Positions 37,724 to 47,233 of a stretch of DNA of 64,000 bases are shown piece by piece. Location of the stretch: positions 4,030,001-4,094,000 of the forward strand of contig NZ_CP047024.1 of assembly GCF_009796745.1 (NCBI RefSeq), read 5' to 3'. The notes under the pieces were generated by a model. That model was not told the origin of the DNA. It did no database searches and saw nothing but the letters and a program-made list of their open reading frames with translations. Both the position numbers and the translations under genes were made by a program. Positions within the stretch are counted from its first letter, which is position 1; each line of letters opens with the position of its first letter. The DNA comes from Paraglaciecola sp. L1A13 (lineage in GTDB: Bacteria > Pseudomonadota > Gammaproteobacteria > Enterobacterales > Alteromonadaceae).

Positions 37724-40679
37724 GGCTAACATTCAACTGCAGCACGATTGAGTGCAATGACGTTTCAATGACTGGCCAGAGCTTACTGTGCTTATCGCTT
37801 TCAAGTATTGAGGCCAAAAGATGATTACACTGCGAAGTAAAATCGACCATCTCTATTTGTTCAAAAGGGGTAGCATTTAGCTTGGCGTACCGACGTCTTA
37901 TCGTCGACTCAGATTGATTAAGTTGCTGAGCAACTTGATATAAACTCCCCCACTTAACAACACACTGACCTAACCATAGTTTTTCTAACCAACCACTTAC
38001 CGAGAACATATCAACATGCTGACTTGCCAATTCGACCACCTGGGTCAACAGTGCGTTAATTTGCATTACATCATCGTTGCTCACATGGCCCAAAGCGCCT
38101 GATGACACTTTTGATGAACTCAATACCGACGGCACTGTAGATTTCCCCCCCTGCTCTTCGTGCTGCATAATAAGATGCTCAGGCTCTACGTAGCGACCCG
38201 AGCAGAGTATAACCGCTCGCATCATACAATTTCTTAACTCTCTGACATTACCCGGCCATGTATAAGCGCGAAGTTTTTCTTGAGCCGCCTCAGAAAAATC
38301 GTTGATATCCTTTTTATACTGCCGACTGAATTTGCGCAGAAAATGACGTGACAACAATATAGGATCATCACCGCGCTGATTCAACGTGGGTAAATTCAAG
38401 GTAAAAACGTTTATTCGGTAGTACAAGTCAGCCCGAAAACGTCCTTGAGCCACTTCATCTGGTAAATTACGGTTTGTCGCTAACACTAACCGCACATCGA
38501 CTTTTCGTACTCGCTGGTCACCCACGGCTACAAAGGTCTTTTCCTGTACAAAACGCAATAATTTAGACTGAATATCTAGGGGCAATTCGCCCACCTCATC
38601 TAAAAATAAAGTGCCGCCATCAGCCTGTAATATTTTGCCCGGCTGATCGCTGGTCGCCCCCGTGAAGGCCCCTTTACGGTGCCCAAACAGCTCACTTTCA
38701 ATAAGGTGCTCGACGATTGTGGAGCAATCTACGGTGATAAATGGTTTATCTGGATGTAAACTATGGTTATGGAGTTGTTGAGCAATCACCTCTTTACCTG
38801 TGCCAGATTCACCAATAATGAGCACAGAAGCATCGGTCGGTGCAACAAGTTGCATCTGCTGCATCAAGGTACGCATGGCAGCCGATTCGAATAATAATTC
38901 ATGCCCGCCAGATTGCTCTTTTTCAGTGATAACACGTCTGTTTTCATCTTGCTCAAGTAATATGATGCGATCAATTGCTGCGGCCAAATTTGGCGCGACT
39001 TGCTCAAGTTGGTGAGTACATTTGAGTACGCTGTCTTTGGCTTGGGGTTGCCAGCAAACAACTAATACACCTAAACATTGATCCCGTGTCACAAGTGGAA
39101 TAACAGCACTACCAAAAGACGGGTGTTGAGCAACTTTATCAATTACACAACTTCCACGAGGTTTAAATTTAATCTTGTTTTTAGCCCATTGATGAATAGC
39201 CTGTGAATCAAAGTCTGCTTTAGCAGCAGTGCATGCTAAGTTGACCGGGTTACCGGCCTGTATCGTGTACAAGCCTGCAAATTCACTTTGTAAACCCGTA
39301 TTCAATAATTGACACACCTCAGAAGAAAATGTCTGCAATGAATGGGTGCTGCCAATCAAACGAATAACGTCCCATTGTAAGGTCATTAACCTGAAATCAT
39401 CATTGGGCGCTTGAGAGAACTTACCGCTCATGCGATCCAAATTCGCTAAAATATTGGCATCAAATTGAGGTTGCCAACTCACTAGCTTTCCACCGCCTAT
39501 GCTTCGAGCTGCTTGCATAGCGGCGTTTGCTCGGCGAAATAATTCTAGCGGTGATTGTTCACCTAGCTGCTCTTCAGCATCTAAAGAGGCGAGTCCAAAA
39601 CTGAATTCTAGCTTTAGCTTCTTTTTCGAAAAATATGTGTTGCGCAAGACTTGCAACATCCGAGCGGCTAGAACTTGCCCTTGCTGTTCGTTTGTTTCAG
39701 GCAAATGCGCAGCAAACACTGCCCCACTGTAACGACTGGCAAAATCATTTTCACGCAAAACCTCAGATACGCTGTGCATAATCTCGCTAAGGACTTGATC
39801 GCCAATCTCGCGCCCATGAAGTCGATTAACCTCTGAGAAGTCGTCTGGGTTAATCAGCAGTAAGGTAACAGGGGTCGTCTGCTCGCTAAGTTGTTCAGCC
39901 CATTCATGACTTTGCCAACGGGCCACTTGGCGTAAAATCAGCAAGGTCTCATCATTAGGTAACGGCCCTACAAATCCATCAACCATCATAACAACCTTGT
40001 CCAACTGAATTGGAAAAGGCGGTAATCTGGTCATAGAGTGGGTATGGCTCAAGTCAGACAAAATATTCTGCATCCGACTTTTTGCGGTACTCGATGGAAT
40101 ATGTAAGCTAGTCAACCAATGTCGTCCCAATGCTGACAAGCCTTTAGTACCCATCAAAGACATTAGCTCTAGATTAATATCAATTATATTACCCTGTGCA
40201 CTTAGGGTAAGTGATAGATCTCCTAAACAATCAGACAACAAGGCCAGCTTATGTTCTATGTGTTGTTTATCTTGGCTAATATTAGTCTGTTGTTTTAACA
40301 GGTTTAACATCACCGTTAATACCCCACAGGCTCGCCAATCAACAAATAGGTGCCCCGGTATAAGCTGGCTGTCTTGCAACCCTCCGGTATCAGCAGATAG
40401 CCAATAGACTTGTCGTTCTAACAGCCCGTAATCTTCAGTCAGTGCAATAGCATGTTCAGGACTGTCACAAGCAACAAGTAGCGTGGGCGACGCGCTCAGG
40501 TTTGTCGATGCAGTCTCTGGTCCCATTAACGCTAGCTGTACGACATCAAGCTGAAACTCTGTGTTTATAACTTGCTTTTGGAGTTCTGTTATCAGCGGGT
40601 TTTCGGCTGTCTGTGCATACAACAATATATGTTCGAAGTCGTCAGCAACATGCGAAATAACAGGAGATATTTTAATCAT
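37713..40679 (-). CDS. Sigma54-dependent activator with degenerate GGDEF and GAF domains
   Basis: 988 aa to the first stop. In order: an unassigned N-terminus, a PAS-like segment (about 140-200), a degenerate GGDEF domain (about 265-402) whose active-site loop reads RYSGAVF (316-322), a GAF-like domain (about 430-575), an AAA+ domain (595-830) and an HTH (about 912-934, VAQQLNQSESTIRRRYAKL). In the AAA+ domain Walker A is GESGTGKE (623-630), the sigma54-contact loop GAFTGA is intact (670-675), Walker B is TLFLDEVGEL and WPGNVREL follows. So it should activate sigma54 promoters, while the cyclase-like domain can only be a sensor or interaction module. Its ATG overlaps the REC-GGDEF-EAL stop (ATGA). 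A second Fis-type HTH lies out of frame just downstream. Confidence 0.82.
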   Translation of the reverse strand: MIKISPVISHVADDFEHILLYAQTAENPLITELQKQVINTEFQLDVVQLALMGPETASTNLSASPTLLVACDSPEHAIALTEDYGLLERQVYWLSADTGGLQDSQLIPGHLFVDWRACGVLTVMLNLLKQQTNISQDKQHIEHKLALLSDCLGDLSLTLSAQGNIIDINLELMSLMGTKGLSALGRHWLTSLHIPSSTAKSRMQNILSDLSHTHSMTRLPPFPIQLDKVVMMVDGFVGPLPNDETLLILRQVARWQSHEWAEQLSEQTTPVTLLLINPDDFSEVNRLHGREIGDQVLSEIMHSVSEVLRENDFASRYSGAVFAAHLPETNEQQGQVLAARMLQVLRNTYFSKKKLKLEFSFGLASLDAEEQLGEQSPLELFRRANAAMQAARSIGGGKLVSWQPQFDANILANLDRMSGKFSQAPNDDFRLMTLQWDVIRLIGSTHSLQTFSSEVCQLLNTGLQSEFAGLYTIQAGNPVNLACTAAKADFDSQAIHQWAKNKIKFKPRGSCVIDKVAQHPSFGSAVIPLVTRDQCLGVLVVCWQPQAKDSVLKCTHQLEQVAPNLAAAIDRIILLEQDENRRVITEKEQSGGHELLFESAAMRTLMQQMQLVAPTDASVLIIGESGTGKEVIAQQLHNHSLHPDKPFITVDCSTIVEHLIESELFGHRKGAFTGATSDQPGKILQADGGTLFLDEVGELPLDIQSKLLRFVQEKTFVAVGDQRVRKVDVRLVLATNRNLPDEVAQGRFRADLYYRINVFTLNLPTLNQRGDDPILLSRHFLRKFSRQYKKDINDFSEAAQEKLRAYTWPGNVRELRNCMMRAVILCSGRYVEPEHLIMQHEEQGGKSTVPSVLSSSKVSSGALGHVSNDDVMQINALLTQVVELASQHVDMFSVSGWLEKLWLGQCVVKWGSLYQVAQQLNQSESTIRRRYAKLNATPFEQIEMVDFTSQCNHLLASILESDKHSKLWPVIETSLHSIVLQLNVSQKT

Positions 40680-42448
40680 AATTCTGGCATCAAATGGTTA
40701 AAATTCTGCTGTAGTAACGGAGCGATATACTCTGCCGCAACGGGTCGCGAGAAGAGATATCCTTGTAGCAGTAATTTTTCGGTATTTTGTAGGATCTTTA
40801 TTTGGCTAGTATATTCGATACCTTCCGCTATCACCCCAAGCTTCAAGCTTGTGGCCAAAGCCAATATAGCCTCAACAATTGCCTTATCATCCGGTGCTGA
40901 ATTCACATCACACATAAAGGAACGATCTATCTTGAGAATATCAATAGGGAAACGTTTTAGGTAACTTAACGAAGAGTAACCTGTGCCAAAATCATCAACA
41001 GCAAGAGATATACCGAGGTTTTTCAATTCAATCAATCGAGCAATATTCTCTTGTGCATCACTCATGATCACCGATTCAGTCAATTCCAATTCGAGTAGCG
41101 ACGGAGGTAACTCACTCTGTGCTAAAACGTTCGCTACGATTTGCGTAAAATCGGGTTGTCGAAACTGGTGTGCTGACACGTTAATCGCAATGCGCACCGG
41201 AGTCCCCATATCGACCCATTTTTTAGCCTGATGACATCCCTGCTCTAATACCTGACGTCCCAGTTCATTTATCAGCCCTGTTTCTTCTGCGATAGGGATA
41301 AACTCATCAGGAGGAATAATACCGCCTTGAACGGGAAGCCAACGAACCAACGCCTCAACCCCAACAATTTTACCCGATTGAGCGCATATCTGTGGCTGAT
41401 AAAATGGCACAATTTCATCATTTTTCAGTGCACGGCGTAGGTCCTGCTCAAGCTGCAAACGAGCGGCTGCTTTGGCATTCATGGAATCTTGATAAAATTT
41501 GTAGCAACAACGACCTGATTGCTTTGCAAAGTACATCGCAGTATCGGCATTCTTAAGCAGCATTTCTGCGTTTTCACCATCGTTAGGAAACATAGAAATA
41601 CCGATACTAGGGGTAATGACCACCTCGTATTGCTCTAACTGAAATGGCTTACTAAAACTGCGGATCACTCGTTCGGCCACCAGCGTCGCTTCATTAGGGT
41701 CGTTTAAATGACTTAAGAAAATGGTAAACTCGTCACCACCAAAACTCGCTAATTGCGGCTCATCGGCTTCGAGAAAGCTCCCCGTGCGAGCGAACATATC
41801 GCTGTCTCGTAGATTGGCTTGTAAACGATGTGCAACCTTTCGTAGTAACTTGTCGCCGTAACTGTGGCCCATGGTATCGTTGATCCGTTTAAAGCGGTCA
41901 AGATCGATAAATAACATGGCAGCTTGATATTCATTTCGCTTAGCCATCGCTAAAAAACGATGTAAGTCTTTCATCAAGTACTGTCGGTTGGGTAAACCTG
42001 TTAGGGTGTCGTAAAATGCTAGTTTATGCAGTGCTTGTTGCTGGATAACCAAATCAGCGAAGGCCTGACTGGCGCGAAGAATGTATTTGACCCGTTCACC
42101 CAAAATAGGCCATTTAATGGGTTTTGCAATAAAGTCAGTCGCACCTACGGCGTATGACTTGTGAATCGATTCTAAGTCATCTGAGCCTGTCACCATAATA
42201 ATGGGAATATGCTTGCCCTTTTCATGTGCACGAATATATTCACACACTTCAAAACCATTCATTTCGGGCATAGATACGTCCAACAGCAGCAACGCCGGGC
42301 TATGTTTTTCAAACTGTTCGATGGCCCGTTTACCATTTTCAGCTTCAAGCACTTCAATGGTGTCGCTGGCGAGAGTTTCTTTCATTAGGATACGAGCAGT
42401 GAGATCGTCATCACTGACTAAAATCTTAACTTTTCCTTCAATCGACAT
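40676..42448 (-). CDS. Response regulator with GGDEF and EAL domains
   Basis: 590 aa. Receiver (about 8-125) with acidic pair DDD (13-15), phosphoacceptor Asp57 (LLLLDVSMPEMNG) and Lys109. The GGDEF domain (about 140-315) has intact GGDEF at 237-241, but about 12 residues (SFLEADEPQLAS) are inserted just before it; an RDSD I-site precedes the insert. The EAL domain (about 330-580) has EAL at 365-367, DDFGTGYSS (495-503) and AEGIE near 541-545, all needed for phosphodiesterase activity. It should make and/or degrade c-di-GMP under phosphorylation control. The gene overlaps the hybrid kinase by 11 bp, so that kinase is the probable phosphodonor. Confidence 0.9.
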   Translation of the reverse strand: MSIEGKVKILVSDDDLTARILMKETLASDTIEVLEAENGKRAIEQFEKHSPALLLLDVSMPEMNGFEVCEYIRAHEKGKHIPIIMVTGSDDLESIHKSYAVGATDFIAKPIKWPILGERVKYILRASQAFADLVIQQQALHKLAFYDTLTGLPNRQYLMKDLHRFLAMAKRNEYQAAMLFIDLDRFKRINDTMGHSYGDKLLRKVAHRLQANLRDSDMFARTGSFLEADEPQLASFGGDEFTIFLSHLNDPNEATLVAERVIRSFSKPFQLEQYEVVITPSIGISMFPNDGENAEMLLKNADTAMYFAKQSGRCCYKFYQDSMNAKAAARLQLEQDLRRALKNDEIVPFYQPQICAQSGKIVGVEALVRWLPVQGGIIPPDEFIPIAEETGLINELGRQVLEQGCHQAKKWVDMGTPVRIAINVSAHQFRQPDFTQIVANVLAQSELPPSLLELELTESVIMSDAQENIARLIELKNLGISLAVDDFGTGYSSLSYLKRFPIDILKIDRSFMCDVNSAPDDKAIVEAILALATSLKLGVIAEGIEYTSQIKILQNTEKLLLQGYLFSRPVAAEYIAPLLQQNFNHLMPEL

Positions 42449-45400
42449 GTCTAAATGCTTCCAATTTCTCGCAACTGATATTAAATATCGACTGAATGCG
42501 CTGAGCTAACGGGTGTATATCACTCCCTTGAGTATTCTTCATTTTGCCTTCTAATTCCTTACACAATTCGTATAAGGCTTTGGCGCCTGAGTTTCCAGCC
42601 ATAGATTTAAGCGCATGAGCAATTTCGCCAATAGTCGTGAAATCAGGCTCATCAAGGTTAACTTGCTCATTCAGTTGGTCGACTAATTTTTCGGCTTCTT
42701 GTGTAAATGCATCAAGAACTCGGTCAAATACAGGATTGCCAGTATCCCGTGAAATTTTTAGTAAGGTGTCAATGGTTCCCATATCTAATAAGCTCGATGG
42801 CCCTGTATCATCAGGCTCAGACTCATGTTCAATATCGCGTTCTGTTGTTTTGCCTGCGCTGGTACTTTTAGGGCCATTCGGAACGGGCAAATAACGCAGT
42901 AACATTTGCTCTAATTCTTGCAAAGAGAAAGGTTTAGACATGACTTCATTCATGCCTGAATCTAAGCATTGCTGGCGCAAGTTATCGCCCATACCGGCCG
43001 TAAGGGCAACAATGGGTATATTAGGCCAATTATTCCGGATCGCTCTAGTTGCGGCGTAACCGTCCATCACTGGCATTTGGCAGTCCATTAAAACTAAATC
43101 AGGTTGCTGTAAATTCACTTGTTCAACGGCTTCTGCACCGTTATCAGCTAACCAAGCTTCACAACCTAATAGTCCCAACATACTCTTGGCGACTTCTTGA
43201 TTCGTTAAGCTATCTTCTGCCACCAGAATATTGGCATTAAATTTTTGATGATTACGATGATCTTCATCTAGGCGTTTTTGGTTTTCATTTTCAATGCCCA
43301 AAGCGCGGCATAGACTCTGATGCAAACCTCTAAAATGAACGGGCAGAGGTAATATATTGCGCTGATCATTTTCTTGCCATTGAGACGTCGGCAGTAAACA
43401 AATCCAATTTTTCAGGTTAATCCCTGATTCTTCAAGAGCTGTTTGATACTCCGATTGGCTTACCCATAAACCATTTTTAGCCGATGCCAACTCAGATTTT
43501 ATCCGTTGAACATGCACTACTTTGATGTCTAACTTACCCAACATCGTTTCAATAGATTTACCAAGGCCCACGGTTAGATTAACCAAATGCACAGTAGGGC
43601 AGTTATAAATCGGCTCAAGTTGCGGCAAGATATTTTCAGTTAATGGTAAATCAACCTCCAAACTAAATCGACTGCCCTCCCCTATATTTGATTGCAGGGC
43701 CAAATTGCCCCCCATCAATGCAGTTAATTGCTTACAAATAGCTAAGCCTAAGCCGGTACCGCCATATTTACGTGTGGTAGAAGCATCCGCCTGCGTGAAC
43801 ATTTCAAACACTTTTTGCTGACGATCTGGCGCCATACCAATACCTGTATCTTGCACACAAAACACAAAACCACTGTACTGTGCATCACTCAATTTCCGCT
43901 TAGCTGCAACATCGTGACAGGGTACTCGTCTAATGCTGACATTCACCTCACCGCGCTCGGTAAACTTAATAGCGTTACTGGTTAGGTTAGCGATGATTTG
44001 GCGTAATCGTGCTGGGTCGGCATAAACCTGAGGCAATACTTCATCTGACAAAATAGCATTGATGTGCAGACCTTTGTTGTAAGCCGCTTCGCTAAACAAG
44101 TCGCACACTTCTTCAAGCAAGGCTTCTAAATCAACTGGCACCGATTCCAATGCTGCTTTGCCTGCTTCTAATTTTGAAAAGTCTAAAATATTATTCAACA
44201 GATCAAGTAACAACCGACCAGATCGATATACTAATTGCGCAAAATGCTGTTGTTTGGGTTTCAAATCGGAACTTAGCAGAACCTCCGTCATGCCAAGCAC
44301 ACCATTCATGGGGGTACGAATTTCATGGCTCATGATCGCAAGAAAGTCACTCTTCTCTTTACTTGCTTGCTCAGCAAGTCGTCGGGCCTTTTCAGTTTCT
44401 TCCATGGCGTGTTCGAGTTGTGTATTGGCATAGCGCAACTCTTTGGTACGCTCTTCTACTTTGTCTTCCAATTCGATCAAGCGCTGCATTTCACGTAAAC
44501 GTTTTTGGCGGTATCGCCACACAACATTCAACATAATCAGCAATATAATTAATACGTAAAGACCATAGGCCCACAGAGTTTTCCAAGGGGGCGGTAACAC
44601 CGTTAATGGTAATGCTACACCTTGCGTGTTCCACAAGCCTTGATTGTTACTGGCTTGCACTTTGAGTACGTAATCGCCGGCGGGTAAATTAGTAAAGGTT
44701 GCTAAGCGTCGATGCTCTAACTCAATCCAATTTGGATCTAACCCTTCGAGTTTGTAACGGTATTCATTTAAACCTGGCGCATTAAAATCTAGCGCAGCAA
44801 ATTCAAAGGATATAAAATAGTCTTTATAATCCAGCTCTAGCTCTTGCAAGCGCTGGTAAGGCACATCAAACCACACCTGTTCATTGAGCTTTTTGATACG
44901 CACTAAGACGACAGGTGGAATAATATCACTGTCTTTGATGTCATCCGGATGGAAGCGGATCATGCCTTCATTACCACCGAAGTACATAAACCCTTGGCTA
45001 TCTTTAAACCCCGCCCCGAAATTAAATTCACTTTCTTTCAAACCCTGTGACGTATCGAAATGACGTACTTTGCCGCTATCAGGATCTAGCCGTGTTAAGC
45101 CGGCAGTGCTGCTAAGCCATAGATGGCCTTTGTCATCATTTAATATCGTATAAATATGACTACTGGGCAGGCCACTAAAACTGTCATAGTGTGTGAAGTT
45201 ATTACTCAAGGCCGCGATATCTCGAGCGGACCATCTATTCAACCCTCCTCCTTGCGTTCCGACCCATAATTGCGCTTTTTCGTCTTGATAAAAAGCCCAC
45301 GCCATTGATGCAGATAAACTATCAAAGTTTTCTGGTTGGTGCTCAATGTGCTCAAAGTCCAACGTTACAGGGTCGAGTAAATTTATGCCCGAAACGGTAC

Positions 45401-46946
45401 CAACAACCATAGTTCCGTCAAGAAGTTGATAAACCGCTAACACACGATCATTATTAAGGCTTCTTGGGTTATTTTCATCAAAGCGATAATGCACAAAATC
45501 TTTACTTCCGGCTGGTAGATAGTTCACCCCACCACCAAATGTCCCCACCCAAACATTACCTGCATTGTCCGGGAATACACTCGTTACGCCATTAAAACTC
45601 AAACTCTTAGGGTTTTCTGGCTCATGCACGAAGTATTCTATTTGCTGGGTATCTACATTAAGTCGACCCAGACCACCGCCTCGGGTGCCAAACCACAGTA
45701 TATTATTATCACCTCGCACGGTCATTACTCGTGCATCGTGTAGCGCTGGTACACTGTCTTTATTAATGACTTCCTGTACTTCCCCGTTGCTGTTTAGCCG
45801 GGTTAGTCCGCCATAAGTTGCCACCCAAATAGCGCGCTCTCCAATGGACGATTCAGTTTCAGCGAAACCGAGAACAACCTTACTAGCCAACCCTTTTTCA
45901 ATGTATTCAAAGGGCACTTCGATACTTTTGGTAATACCATTGTAGGTACCAAACCACAGCAAGCCTGATGAGTCCTGTAAAATCGACAATATTTTATTGT
46001 CACTTAATCCATCGTCGATATTAAAGTTGGTAAATTTATCTCTTCCATCCCAAAGACTTGCTCCAGCTTCAGTTCCAAGCCAAATACGTTGGTGCTGATC
46101 TTGATAAACGGTGTGCACTAAATTCGCGGCTAAACTATTGGGCTGATCGGCATGGTGTTGCCAATTAGTAAAATTCATTCGCTGGGGATCAAACACACTA
46201 ACGCCAGCATCATGGCTGGTCACCCATAACCGCTGTTGAACGTCGACGAATAACTGCGTTAACCGATCACTAAATAGCGGCACGCTAGCGCCAGTATGCA
46301 GTCGTGTTAGTTCTTTCGTTTTCTTATTTAACTTGAGTAAGCCATTACCGTCGGTCGCAAACCAGATATTATGCAAATCTTCAACGATGGACATAATGGC
46401 CGCATCTTTATCTAATTCAGGTAACAAGACTCGCGTATCGAAGTGTTCAAATTGCATATCGAGCGGGTTGAATCGGCTGAAATTGCCATCATTGTAGCCT
46501 AACCAGATAGAGCCACTTGTTTCGCGTATCATGCTTCTAACTTGATTGGACATGGGTGATGCTAAAAATGTAGCCCCCTCTTTTAGGCTCGAAAACGTTT
46601 GCTTAGCAGCGTTAAATAAATTGAGCCCACCGCCGTCAGTGGCAATCCATAAACGTTTCTCGTTATCCTCTAATACCGCCCTTACATTGTCAGAGCTAAG
46701 CGAATCAGGTTTGCGCGGATCATGCACAAAACTAAGCAGTTGATAACCGTCATAGCGGTTCACGCCTTCTTGGGTCACTATCCACAAGTAACCGGTGCTG
46801 TCTTGGTATATTTGACGAACGGTTTTTTGTGACAATTGCTGGCTTAATTCAGCTGGCGTAAAGCTAAAGTTTGGGGTATCAGCAGCGTGAATACCTGAGC
46901 TGAAAGAGAGGAAGCATATGAACCAAAAAATACCGTTTCTAAACAT
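42438..46946 (-). CDS. Beta-propeller hybrid histidine kinase with receiver and Hpt domains
   Basis: 1502 aa. Signal peptide (1-21), a large periplasmic region of two-component-regulator propeller repeats (about 30-690, many LWxGTxGGGLN-type blades), Y_Y_Y domain (about 705-785; EYRYKLEGLDPNW), TM helix (about 792-810) and coiled coil. HisKA follows with His874 (MSHEIRTP), then HATPase (N-box around 987-991, DTGIGM 1033-1038, GTGLGLAI 1063-1070). A receiver-like domain without the phosphorylation residues (about 1115-1215), a full receiver with Asp1288 and Hpt with His1444 (HALKSMAGNSG) complete it. The sensing half is a close paralog of the diguanylate cyclase at 50003-53218. It overlaps the downstream REC-GGDEF-EAL gene. 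Confidence 0.92.
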   Translation of the reverse strand: MFRNGIFWFICFLSFSSGIHAADTPNFSFTPAELSQQLSQKTVRQIYQDSTGYLWIVTQEGVNRYDGYQLLSFVHDPRKPDSLSSDNVRAVLEDNEKRLWIATDGGGLNLFNAAKQTFSSLKEGATFLASPMSNQVRSMIRETSGSIWLGYNDGNFSRFNPLDMQFEHFDTRVLLPELDKDAAIMSIVEDLHNIWFATDGNGLLKLNKKTKELTRLHTGASVPLFSDRLTQLFVDVQQRLWVTSHDAGVSVFDPQRMNFTNWQHHADQPNSLAANLVHTVYQDQHQRIWLGTEAGASLWDGRDKFTNFNIDDGLSDNKILSILQDSSGLLWFGTYNGITKSIEVPFEYIEKGLASKVVLGFAETESSIGERAIWVATYGGLTRLNSNGEVQEVINKDSVPALHDARVMTVRGDNNILWFGTRGGGLGRLNVDTQQIEYFVHEPENPKSLSFNGVTSVFPDNAGNVWVGTFGGGVNYLPAGSKDFVHYRFDENNPRSLNNDRVLAVYQLLDGTMVVGTVSGINLLDPVTLDFEHIEHQPENFDSLSASMAWAFYQDEKAQLWVGTQGGGLNRWSARDIAALSNNFTHYDSFSGLPSSHIYTILNDDKGHLWLSSTAGLTRLDPDSGKVRHFDTSQGLKESEFNFGAGFKDSQGFMYFGGNEGMIRFHPDDIKDSDIIPPVVLVRIKKLNEQVWFDVPYQRLQELELDYKDYFISFEFAALDFNAPGLNEYRYKLEGLDPNWIELEHRRLATFTNLPAGDYVLKVQASNNQGLWNTQGVALPLTVLPPPWKTLWAYGLYVLIILLIMLNVVWRYRQKRLREMQRLIELEDKVEERTKELRYANTQLEHAMEETEKARRLAEQASKEKSDFLAIMSHEIRTPMNGVLGMTEVLLSSDLKPKQQHFAQLVYRSGRLLLDLLNNILDFSKLEAGKAALESVPVDLEALLEEVCDLFSEAAYNKGLHINAILSDEVLPQVYADPARLRQIIANLTSNAIKFTERGEVNVSIRRVPCHDVAAKRKLSDAQYSGFVFCVQDTGIGMAPDRQQKVFEMFTQADASTTRKYGGTGLGLAICKQLTALMGGNLALQSNIGEGSRFSLEVDLPLTENILPQLEPIYNCPTVHLVNLTVGLGKSIETMLGKLDIKVVHVQRIKSELASAKNGLWVSQSEYQTALEESGINLKNWICLLPTSQWQENDQRNILPLPVHFRGLHQSLCRALGIENENQKRLDEDHRNHQKFNANILVAEDSLTNQEVAKSMLGLLGCEAWLADNGAEAVEQVNLQQPDLVLMDCQMPVMDGYAATRAIRNNWPNIPIVALTAGMGDNLRQQCLDSGMNEVMSKPFSLQELEQMLLRYLPVPNGPKSTSAGKTTERDIEHESEPDDTGPSSLLDMGTIDTLLKISRDTGNPVFDRVLDAFTQEAEKLVDQLNEQVNLDEPDFTTIGEIAHALKSMAGNSGAKALYELCKELEGKMKNTQGSDIHPLAQRIQSIFNISCEKLEAFRHVD

Positions 46947-47170
46947 ACCTGAATTACATCTTATTCTTCTTTTAAAAATAGACTACCGCAAAGCCCACCT
47001 TATGCCAACAAATAGCCTCTAATACAAACACTTGCCTTACACACCTAAATGCATAGGTGTTAGATATAATGTGTTTTAAATTAGAACGTTCAGTTGAGAT
47101 ACAACGAGGAATAAATGCTTATTAATAAAAGTGCGAGGAAATAGATAAGAGGAATTAGAGGACTAATAAA

Positions 47171-47220
47171 AGCGCCCCTTACTCTTATGAAACAACGTTC
47201 ATAGAAATAAAGGGCACCGC
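47171..47220 (-). terminator. Terminator after the first repeat-tailed subtilase
   Basis: On the minus strand GCGGTGCCCTTTATTTC and AGTAAGGGGCGC form an imperfect stem around a TATGAACGTTGTTTCATA inner hairpin, followed by TTTTATT. It starts 14 bp after the protease stop, separating the protease from the hybrid kinase gene. Confidence 0.7.
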
Positions 47221-47233
47221 TAAATATGTAAGG

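Noticed and set aside
37643..37731. Separate 29-aa gene starting at an ATG just before the sigma54 activator stop
   Set aside because: The peptide is a Fis-type HTH fragment that joins the activator frame after a one-base change, so a frame break in one gene is the simpler explanation.
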